From assembly GCA_026197195.1 (NCBI GenBank), contig JAPHUG010000096.1, positions 1 through 6,584 on the forward strand: DNA of 6,584 nt. Direction: 5' to 3'. Below the pieces are notes generated by a model. It did no database searches, had not been told where the DNA came from, and saw only the letters and a list, made by a program, of their open reading frames with translations. This DNA comes from Sedimenticola sp. Lineage in GTDB: Bacteria > Pseudomonadota > Gammaproteobacteria > Chromatiales > Chromatiaceae. A program made the position numbers and the translations under genes. Positions 1 through 5,779 of this stretch are shown here, piece after piece (position 1 is the first letter of the stretch; each line of letters starts with the position of its first letter).

Positions 1-1679
1 TCCTTGCCCGACTCAACCTCGGGATTCCTCAGAAGCAATAGCGTCATGTAGTTTTTCCAGAAGGTATAGAGAAAACGTGCAATGACGGGATGAAAGCTGA
101 TATCAGCACAGTGGTGATCCAAGACCTCTTCCGCATGGGACCGGGAATACTCCAGCCTATCCTTCCCCCGGGTGGCTTCCTTGGTACGCTCTTCTAACAA
201 CTTGGTTTTATGCTCAAGTGCAGAGAGATTTTCTATGAAATCATCATAGAGCTGTTCAAATACGGAGACATCATCTTTAAATTCAGACATGAGTGTCTGA
301 ATGATTTGATGCATGTTATTGTAGATCCCTGCCGCCAGATTATTTTCATCCACCCAGCGTCGGCCCGCATTAACCAGTAAGTTAAGCAACTTCCTGGCTA
401 TATGATCAGTGTCTGTAAGGAAAAGTGGGTCTTTGATAGCCAGCTTCAGATAAGGCGTATGCAAGTGACATATGAGCGCTTTTGTTAAACTCGCCAGTTC
501 ATCATCATCCAGGATATGCTCAAACAACATCCCAACCAATTCAATGGTATCGAGATCTGCGGTAGGAATAGTGTTGGCATCCAGTTCCCGATAGATAACT
601 TCCCGCTCATCGGTAATTCGTTGTTTAAGTGATGCCTTTATCGCTGCCTTTCTTTCAACGGGAGCAAGTGCTTGTATCTCTTTTGTTTCTGTTATTTGAT
701 CATCAATGCTCTTAGGCAGATCAACCTGGTTGATCGCCATGACCAGTTCAGGTTTTTTCCTGAGTTGACCGAGATCCCCATCAGGCAAGTATTCGGGATG
801 ATTTTTAAATCGAGGATCACTGCGTCTACGCTCAGTCAAAAGCGAGAGTATGGTTCGAAAAACCTCTTCGCCTAATTCAAAATCTTCATTTTTAAGCGGT
901 TCAGTCCGGCATATTTTTTGTTCATTCTTCGATTCAGTTGTTGCTTTTTCCTCTCGATTTAATGACCTCTCTTTATGATCACTCTTACTGCTCTTCTTTT
1001 TGAGATCAATAACGGGGGCCAGATGTGGATAAATCCCCGCTTCTGAGAGTAATTTATTGATCTGTTTATAGAGCACACCGATATCAGCTAGAACGCTCTT
1101 CTCAAACAGCACATACAGTATGATTAATAGCTTCTGTTCTAAATCATAATTGAGTGTTGCCGTTTGAAAGCTTGTTGCCAAATGCGCAGGACATACCGGG
1201 ACATCATTTTCCGGCACTTTTTTTCCATTGCGTAACACTGACAATCGTTGGGTAAGCTGATAGAGCTCTTGATGATTCTTATTCTTACCCTTTGTGATTA
1301 GAGCCTGTATGGTGATATGAAGCTCAAGATCACCATTTTCAACAATCCCAATATTCTCCTCATTATCAGCTTCAATTATCGATCTGGGATAAGCGATAGG
1401 CTTTCCATCGATATAATTTTCAAAGCCCTTTTTAACCATTCCAAGAAACAACTGGGAGACATCATCACGCTGATCTTCGATATGGTTTATGGCATCAAAG
1501 AAAATGGTTTGAGCGTTATCAGCTTCAGCCTTGCTGGCAAAGTCGATCATAACGGGCTCGACTTTTGAAAACATAAGCGCCATTTTCTCTTCAAGAAAAT
1601 TAAGCGCCGTCGACTGATAGGAGTCAACCAGAGGACGATAACGGACAGGAACAGACAGCCGTTCGTCTAACATACCCAT
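1..1679 (-). CDS. DUF1631 family protein, N-terminal 559 residues (C-terminus outside window)
   Basis: The minus frame is open from ATG at 1679 to the left edge, with no stop. It reads MGMLDERLSVPVRYRPL and then matches the recalled pattern of the DUF1631 family (often mislabelled thymidine phosphorylase) throughout. Family-like blocks are an FASKAEADNAQTIFFDAI-type segment near residues 45-65, the block ending QELYQLTQRLSVL near 130-145, LLIILYVLFEKSVLADIGVLY near 180-200, and ELVGMLFEHILDDDEL near 370-390. A charged Lys/Glu/Ser-rich linker lies at about 225-265. The last 100 visible residues include a coiled-coil-like stretch rich in Glu, Lys and Arg. Family members are usually longer than 700 residues, so roughly a quarter is missing. 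Function is unknown; no catalytic motif, signal peptide or membrane segment is visible. A stop codon directly precedes ATG 1679; a second ATG lies at 1673. A good AAGGAG (1701-1706) sits 21 nt upstream, unusually far. It is 75 bp downstream of the ATPase gene with no terminator between, so co-transcription is possible. Confidence 0.85.
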   Translation of the reverse strand, partial: MGMLDERLSVPVRYRPLVDSYQSTALNFLEEKMALMFSKVEPVMIDFASKAEADNAQTIFFDAINHIEDQRDDVSQLFLGMVKKGFENYIDGKPIAYPRSIIEADNEENIGIVENGDLELHITIQALITKGKNKNHQELYQLTQRLSVLRNGKKVPENDVPVCPAHLATSFQTATLNYDLEQKLLIILYVLFEKSVLADIGVLYKQINKLLSEAGIYPHLAPVIDLKKKSSKSDHKERSLNREEKATTESKNEQKICRTEPLKNEDFELGEEVFRTILSLLTERRRSDPRFKNHPEYLPDGDLGQLRKKPELVMAINQVDLPKSIDDQITETKEIQALAPVERKAAIKASLKQRITDEREVIYRELDANTIPTADLDTIELVGMLFEHILDDDELASLTKALICHLHTPYLKLAIKDPLFLTDTDHIARKLLNLLVNAGRRWVDENNLAAGIYNNMHQIIQTLMSEFKDDVSVFEQLYDDFIENLSALEHKTKLLEERTKEATRGKDRLEYSRSHAEEVLDHHCADISFHPVIARFLYTFWKNYMTLLLLRNPEVESGK

Positions 1680-1754
1680 TCACGCTCGATGAAGATGCCA
1701 CTCCTTAGCACCCTGATGAACTTCGTTGAAGATGAACGTCGCATTAAGTAGTAC

Positions 1755-4211
1755 TTATCTATCAGACTCAGATGTAACCAAGACTATCTCGACCATTCTT
1801 TGCGATTGCTTATTAATAGCAGCATTCTCAATCGAATCGCCAGGCAAGACATAGACACCGCGACCCTCTACCACCAGGCGGGCGCTGGCCACATCATGCT
1901 TCTCGAGATAGGCGGCAACGGCATTGGCACGCATAATGGAGAGTTTCTGGTTATAGTAAGGATCGCCACTTTTATCAGCGTAACCGGTTATCCTCGCACT
2001 CATTTTCGCTGACTTTGTCAGCTGTTGCACCACATCATCAAGCTCAGGATAATATTTCGAGTCCACAGAGGTGCTATCACTCTTAAACAGGACCTGGGTG
2101 CGCGCTCTCTCAACCTGCTCTTTCTGGGTTTCAGAGGCACGTTTTTCCGTCAATCGTTTAAACAGGCTGTTCTCTTCACCTTTAAAGCTGCTTTGATCCA
2201 CATTTACGTCATCTAAAACCGCTGAACTAACGGCAAAAACCTTATGTTCATCGCTAAATGTGCTTACTTCACTGATTGATTGCACGGGAACATCCTTGGT
2301 TTCATTTGAATCCGTCAGATCATTACTCTTACGCTCTTCAACCACAGGTAATTCCACAGGCACGGCTATCGCATGACTCTGTTCAGTCAGCACCTCAAGG
2401 CCCTCTGTGGTTTGATTATTCTCCTTTTTGTCCAAACCCACCTTGGTCTGCTGATCTTCTTGTAGAGCTTTTTTAGGGGCTATCGAATCGATTTCTTGAG
2501 TCAAGCCATTTACTGCTATCTGCTGATTAGCTTGGTCGCTATCTGCAGCTGCAGACAATTCATCTAAAGCAGGGCTTTCTAATTCTGTCACCACAGGTTC
2601 AGATACAGTGGGACTCTCTTTTATTTTAGAGTGAACAGCATTCAGTGCTTTTTCTTTCTCTTCAATAATGCGTTCATCTAAAATTGCCGGTGCTTGCCCT
2701 GAAGTTGAATAGGTATCTTTAAGGCGCTTCAGGTAGTGGCTGAATTTCCCTTCTGCATAGGCTATCTCACTCTGAAGTATTTGCGGACGAATGATATAGA
2801 TACCGACAAACAGAATAGCGAGTATCAAAAGGAATAACAGCATCGATGAGAAAAAACCACGCTTCTTATGTGTGGTTACGTGCCCCCCTACCTCAGTTTG
2901 GTATTCATTATAGTAATGAGTCGCGGTATTTGTCTGTTTAGACTTACGCTGTGCGTTAGCAAAGCGATCACCATAACCGTATTGGCCACCATTATTTTTC
3001 TTACCCGCATCACTAATAGGGATTGGTTCAGATATCGAATCAATAGCCTCTCCAAGTGAAAAATAATCCTCCTGAATCACATCGGTTGCAGTTGATGTTT
3101 TATCTTTGTTGTTATCATTGAAGCCTTTCTTTAAGGCATCTTCATTTGATTCCTGGATCAAGGCCTCTAATGAATTGTTTAACGCCTTAAGGCTGGCAGG
3201 CTCCGCCATAGGCTCGGTGAGTAGAGAAGAAGGCTCATCGGCTACAGGGGCTATTCGTTCAACCACCGTATCAGCGTTATCTTTAGTTGTCTCTGTTGCG
3301 GTTTGTTCCTGCTGCCTTGTTTCAGGTTTAGCCTGCGGCTCTTCGTGATCATCTTCCTCATCGAGCGGTGGAAGTTCAGCTTTAAACCCAATTGGTGTCA
3401 GCTGTTCATTCTGGAGCTCCTGTACCACTGTGCGGACATCTGACGCACGAATTCGATGTTTCTCTTCGACACTGCCATGTAGTAGAAAACGACTACATAC
3501 GAGGTTAATCCGCCTCGGAATACCTTTACTAAACTGGTAAGCAACAGAAAAGACACCCTCATCCAATGAAGGGTCATCTTTCCAGCCCACCCTATCCAGT
3601 CGATGTTTTATATAGGCCTTTGTGTCCTCCTCATTGAGGGATTCCAAATGGCAAGCCGCAACAAGACGCTGGTGTACCTGCTCCATACTTGGTCGCTGAA
3701 CCAAGTCTCTTAAATTCTCTTGACCAATCAGAAATATTTGGAGTAGTGGTTGATTGTTTAACTGAAGATTAGTCAGAAGCCTCAATTCCTCCAGTGCTGA
3801 AGCTGATAGGTCTTGAGCCTCATCAATGATCAACAGCGCCCGGGTTCCCTCTTCATGATGGCGACGGAGTCTTACAGAAAGCCCTTGTAAAACGATAGCT
3901 TTATTCGGCGCATCAATATCAAGGCCAAAATTACAAGCAACCAACCGTAATAAATCATCGGCCTCAAGTTGGGTGCTGACAATGGTCGCTACAACAATTT
4001 GAGAATCAGACAACCCCTCAACAAGATCATTAACCAACGTGGTTTTACCCGTACCGGGCTTCCCTGTCACCATCACAAAACCTTCTGCACGGTGTATTGC
4101 ATACTGCATATACGCCTTTGCCTTCGCATAACTTTTGTGACTGAAACAGAAGCGGTGATCAGGGCTTAATCGGAAGGGTTCAGCCTTGAAATTATAAAAA
4201 GACTCGTACAT
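1755..4211 (-). CDS. ExeA/PEP-CTERM-locus-type AAA ATPase fused through a TM helix to an OmpA-like peptidoglycan-binding domain
   Basis: This 818-residue protein has five parts. (1) AAA ATPase, residues 1-275: MYESFY start, Walker A GKPGTGKT at 50-57, STQLEADDLLRL at 79-90, Walker B LLIIDEAQ with Asp130-Glu131, LIGQ sensor-like segment at 161-164, and GIPRRINLVCSR at 230-241. (2) Acidic, Gln/Thr-rich cytoplasmic linker, about 278-445. (3) One hydrophobic helix at about 454-474, preceded by KKR (449-451), which predicts an N-in, C-out topology. (4) Ser/Glu/Asp-rich periplasmic linker, about 475-700. (5) OmpA-like domain, about 706-812, with the diaminopimelate-binding pair expected as Asp746 and Arg761 (GYADKSG and LSIMRA motifs). 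The ATPase resembles the TIGR03015 group of exosortase/PEP-CTERM loci and ExeA/GspA, which helps a secretin cross the cell wall. ExeA ends in a different peptidoglycan-binding fold, so the OmpA ending is a variant. The start is fixed by the family MYE.FY beginning, with AAAGGA (4225-4230) 13 nt upstream. The inferred role is ATP-driven assembly or gating of an envelope export machine anchored to peptidoglycan. The domains are clear; the substrate is not. Confidence 0.93.
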   Translation of the reverse strand: MYESFYNFKAEPFRLSPDHRFCFSHKSYAKAKAYMQYAIHRAEGFVMVTGKPGTGKTTLVNDLVEGLSDSQIVVATIVSTQLEADDLLRLVACNFGLDIDAPNKAIVLQGLSVRLRRHHEEGTRALLIIDEAQDLSASALEELRLLTNLQLNNQPLLQIFLIGQENLRDLVQRPSMEQVHQRLVAACHLESLNEEDTKAYIKHRLDRVGWKDDPSLDEGVFSVAYQFSKGIPRRINLVCSRFLLHGSVEEKHRIRASDVRTVVQELQNEQLTPIGFKAELPPLDEEDDHEEPQAKPETRQQEQTATETTKDNADTVVERIAPVADEPSSLLTEPMAEPASLKALNNSLEALIQESNEDALKKGFNDNNKDKTSTATDVIQEDYFSLGEAIDSISEPIPISDAGKKNNGGQYGYGDRFANAQRKSKQTNTATHYYNEYQTEVGGHVTTHKKRGFFSSMLLFLLILAILFVGIYIIRPQILQSEIAYAEGKFSHYLKRLKDTYSTSGQAPAILDERIIEEKEKALNAVHSKIKESPTVSEPVVTELESPALDELSAAADSDQANQQIAVNGLTQEIDSIAPKKALQEDQQTKVGLDKKENNQTTEGLEVLTEQSHAIAVPVELPVVEERKSNDLTDSNETKDVPVQSISEVSTFSDEHKVFAVSSAVLDDVNVDQSSFKGEENSLFKRLTEKRASETQKEQVERARTQVLFKSDSTSVDSKYYPELDDVVQQLTKSAKMSARITGYADKSGDPYYNQKLSIMRANAVAAYLEKHDVASARLVVEGRGVYVLPGDSIENAAINKQSQRMVEIVLVTSESDR

Positions 4212-4280
4212 AAGAGGCAGTCAATCCTTTGTTAAAAACGGGGTAACCAAAAAACGCTAACTGACGTGATTATTTTGACA

Positions 4281-4300
4281 TTACTCAACTTTACTCTACA
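4281..4300. repeat. Tandem 10-bp direct repeat upstream of the ATPase-OmpA gene
   Basis: Two adjacent 10-mers, TTACTCAACT and TTACTCTACA, match at 8 of 10 positions and share TTACTC exactly. They repeat at one helical turn, which is the arrangement response regulators often bind. They lie 70-90 bp upstream of the ATPase-OmpA start codon, inside its probable 5' leader or promoter. The repeat is visible; a regulatory role is inference, and a chance match in AT-rich DNA is possible. Confidence 0.35.
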
Positions 4301-4375
4301 TCATCCCTTGTAGCGGTAGATTGAGTTGACCCTTTAGCAGATATAGAGCTTATGTATCCAAAAACCACATAACTG

Positions 4376-4388
4376 GGTATAGTATACC
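4376..4388. promoter_or_regulatory. Perfect 13-bp palindrome GGTATA-G-TATACC, operator-like
   Basis: Six-base arms match perfectly around a single central G. A second, weaker dyad (AATAT...ATATT, 4394-4408) lies just beside it. If the minus-strand promoter at 4415-4443 is real, the palindrome would fall about 20-32 bp downstream of its start point, a position suited to repression. No known regulator consensus was recognised. Confidence 0.35.
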
Positions 4389-4414
4389 TGTGGAATATAA
4401 CTCATATTGCGAAG

Positions 4415-4443
4415 ATTGTCTTTTAATTACAGTTAGTTATCAA
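4415..4443 (-). promoter_or_regulatory. Candidate sigma70 promoter for the ATPase-OmpA gene
   Basis: On the minus strand TTGATA (4443-4438, 5 of 6 to consensus) is separated by exactly 17 bp from GACAAT (4420-4415, 4 of 6). It points towards the ATPase-OmpA gene and would leave a leader of about 195 nt. This is the best-spaced pair I found on this strand, but the match is moderate. Confidence 0.3.
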
Positions 4444-4459
4444 GCCAACATCTCATAAC

Positions 4460-4488
4460 AATTTGGCAAGCGCTCATAGTACCAAATT
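4460..4488. repeat. Inverted repeat AATTTGG / CCAAATT with 15-bp spacer
   Basis: Perfect 7-bp arms at 4460-4466 and 4482-4488 flank a 15-bp spacer that contains the palindrome AGCGCT. Arm centres are 22 bp apart, about two helical turns, as seen for some dimeric repressors. It lies upstream of the candidate minus promoter. No family assignment is possible from the sequence. Confidence 0.35.
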
Positions 4489-4708
4489 TTCGCCTCACAA
4501 GGGATAGAGAGCGCCTTTCCAGCTCTAAAAAACGACCCGAGGAATCTGAGCTGAAGCTATATCTGGATGGAGTGTTCCGGCTCATGACCCAATGCACCTT
4601 TTATTGCGTCATCTTTTGAGGTTTGCGGCACAGAGGTAAAACTTATCAACAACCTACACGCCATGCGACATCCATGCCGCTAGTAAGCCTAGCTGTTTTA
4701 ATAAGGCT

Positions 4709-4737
4709 CCCACAGAAACACGTGATTATGCGATAAT
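4709..4737 (+). promoter_or_regulatory. Candidate extended -10 promoter for the soluble ATPase gene
   Basis: GATAAT (4732-4737, 5 of 6) is preceded by TGC (4729-4731), giving an extended -10 TGn motif. A poor -35 (CCCACA, 4709-4714) lies 17 bp upstream, which is tolerable for extended -10 promoters. It would give a leader of about 130 nt before ATG 4874. Confidence 0.3.
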
Positions 4738-4769
4738 TCTATATATCGAAAAGACTCAATACCTATTCA

Positions 4770-4798
4770 CTGACAGAAGGTAATATCGAGAATAAAAG
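4770..4798 (+). promoter_or_regulatory. Alternative sigma70-like promoter for the soluble ATPase gene
   Basis: CTGACA (4770-4775, 5 of 6) and TAAAAG (4793-4798, 4 of 6) are separated by 17 bp. This lies nearer the gene than the extended -10 candidate at 4709-4737, with an expected leader of about 70 nt. The sequence does not allow a choice between the two. Confidence 0.25.
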
Positions 4799-4873
4799 GC
4801 ATATTTCACTGTAATAGCATGGCCACCCTATCATGGACCTACCGTCGGCATGGAGCCTACACACCGAGTTTAT

Positions 4874-5713
4874 ATGTACGAACACTTCTATCAACTAGAT
4901 ACGGACCCATTCAGACTGAGTCCGAATAACAAACCCAGTTTTAGGCATGATAGCTACAATTATGCAAAAACTTACATGCTCTATTCACTACGTAGGGGCG
5001 AAGGTGTTGTTTTAGTGACCGGGAGACCGGGAACGGGTAAAACAGTTCTGCTCAGAGATGTTATAGAAGCAATAGACAGTGAGACCGTTGTCACCGCCGA
5101 TCTGGTTTCAACTCAGTTACAAGCTGAGGACCTGATCAGAATGATCGCATTCAGTTTCGGTATTGATAAACTCGATAGTGATGAAACACACCTGCTTGAA
5201 GAGCTTAAACAATTACTAACAGGCATACGCAATTTTGGTAGGAGAGCGCTCTTAATCGTTGATGAAAGCCAGAATCTGGAGCCAAATTCTCTGAAAAAGA
5301 TCGAGCGATTAATGGCATTACGCTGGAAATCAGAGCCATTATTACAAATATTCCTCATAGGACGAGAGGATTTACATGAAACGATACTTGCGAATAACCT
5401 CCCACTCTTAAGGGAGCAGATTCATGCGGTCATTTCACTCAAACCTCTTGATCAGAACGCCATCCAGGACTACGTCAAACATCGCCTGACGCAGGCGGGC
5501 TGGGACAGAGAACCTATTTTTGATGAGGCGATCTATCAAAAGCTATTCAACTTCAGCCATGGCATTCCCAGGCTCATCAATTTGATATGCAGCCAACTAC
5601 TGTTGTACGGCATGACGGAGAACCATCGTCTTATTGGGTTGACCGATGCCGACGAAGTTATAACACAGCTGCGTAACGATCAAATGCTCCCTTCTCCACT
5701 GCGTCAAGAATAG
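4874..5713 (+). CDS. Soluble ExeA/PEP-CTERM-locus-type AAA ATPase, divergent paralogue of the ATPase-OmpA protein
   Basis: This 279-residue protein consists only of the ATPase module. It aligns without a gap to residues 1-276 of the neighbouring ATPase-OmpA protein, with about 41% identity by hand count. Motifs are MYEHFY, Walker A GRPGTGKT at 50-57, STQLQAEDLIRM at 79-90, Walker B LLIVDESQ with Asp130-Glu131, LIGR at 161-164, and GIPRLINLICSQ at 230-241. There is no TM helix, OmpA domain or signal peptide, so it should be cytoplasmic. It stops just where the partner's linker begins. Changes against the partner are DEAQ to DESQ, Gln at 182 where the partner has Arg, and Leu at 234 in place of the second Arg of IPRR. 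An in-frame ATG exists at 4850, but family alignment and a GAG box (4866-4868) favour 4874. The gene stands alone, divergent from its paralogue and convergent with the dehydrogenase. ATP binding is likely; a partner or regulatory role is inferred. Confidence 0.9.
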   Translation: MYEHFYQLDTDPFRLSPNNKPSFRHDSYNYAKTYMLYSLRRGEGVVLVTGRPGTGKTVLLRDVIEAIDSETVVTADLVSTQLQAEDLIRMIAFSFGIDKLDSDETHLLEELKQLLTGIRNFGRRALLIVDESQNLEPNSLKKIERLMALRWKSEPLLQIFLIGREDLHETILANNLPLLREQIHAVISLKPLDQNAIQDYVKHRLTQAGWDREPIFDEAIYQKLFNFSHGIPRLINLICSQLLLYGMTENHRLIGLTDADEVITQLRNDQMLPSPLRQE

Positions 5714-5721
5714 CCATCCAA

Positions 5722-5747
5722 TAAAAAGGGAGGCCATAGCCCCCCTT
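5722..5747 (-). terminator. Rho-independent terminator ending the dehydrogenase transcript
   Basis: On the minus strand, 33 nt after the dehydrogenase stop, AAGGGGGGC pairs with GCCTCCCTT around a TATG loop, giving a 9-bp stem with one G-U wobble. A TTTTT run overlaps the end of the stem. On the plus strand the wobble becomes an A-C mismatch and no T run follows, so it should act mainly for minus-strand transcripts. A smaller hairpin (CCTAA / TTAGG, 5766-5779) lies directly after the dehydrogenase stop codon. Confidence 0.8.
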
Positions 5748-5779
5748 GCACATAGACGCTTGCAGCCTAAGTCTTTAGG

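Larger units (their letters stand above)
4671..4854. repeat. Separated 9-bp inverted repeat TCCATGCCG ... CGGCATGGA
   Basis: The left arm is 4671-4679 and the right arm 4846-4854, perfect over 9 bp with weaker similarity beyond. A related CCATGC at 4661-4666 sits 11 bp before the left arm, and two further CATGG copies lie at 4818-4822 and 4832-4836. A shorter pair, AGGCTCC (4704-4710) and GGAGCCT (4852-4858), also connects the two zones. These could be binding sites or the worn ends of a small element; nothing between the arms looks like a transposase. Confidence 0.25.
4212..4873. other. 662-bp region between divergent ATPase genes, no convincing gene
   Basis: No ORF with convincing coding character was found on either strand. 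The longest is a 50-codon Ser/Arg-rich minus frame (4433-4585), which I reject. The region must hold the promoters of both ATPase genes. It contains a tandem 10-bp direct repeat, a 13-bp perfect palindrome, a 7-bp-arm inverted repeat, a 9-bp long-range inverted repeat and several weak sigma70-like boxes, all listed separately. It also holds AAAAACG-type runs at 4234-4240 and 4250-4256, and TTCACTG twice (4766-4772 and 4806-4812, 40 bp apart). No tRNA, riboswitch or intrinsic terminator was recognised. Confidence 0.8.

Noticed and set aside
672..3348. Several 60-85-codon plus-strand ORFs inside the DUF1631 and ATPase-OmpA genes
   Set aside because: They are antisense shadows of well-supported minus-strand genes and encode no recognisable domains.
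4275..4303. Consensus TTGACA at 4275-4280 on the plus strand
   Set aside because: No acceptable -10 box lies 16-18 bp downstream, and it points away from the nearer gene, leaving an overly long leader for the soluble ATPase gene.
4469..4484. Minus-strand GG-N10-GC pattern (TGG...GCT), possible sigma54 promoter
   Set aside because: Only the GG and GC dinucleotides and a few flanks fit. The -12 element lacks TT before GC and the -24 element lacks the full TGGCAC. It also lies inside the AATTTGG/CCAAATT inverted repeat.
4504..4530. AGAGC/GCTCT hairpin followed by AAAAAA on the plus strand
   Set aside because: The stem has only 5 bp, and the T run lies on the 5' side when read on the minus strand, so it is not an intrinsic terminator in either direction.
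4433..4585. 50-codon minus-strand ORF (begins MSRNTPSRYS) with AAAGG 12 nt upstream of its ATG
   Set aside because: The composition is Ser/Arg-rich without a recognisable motif, the ribosome-binding spacing is poor, and the frame crosses the inverted repeat and candidate promoter. It is more likely non-coding, though it cannot be fully excluded.
4850..4873. Upstream ATG at 4850 as the start of the soluble ATPase
   Set aside because: It would add eight residues (MEPTHRVY) before the conserved MYE.FY start and lacks a ribosome-binding site; ATG 4874 fits the family alignment.
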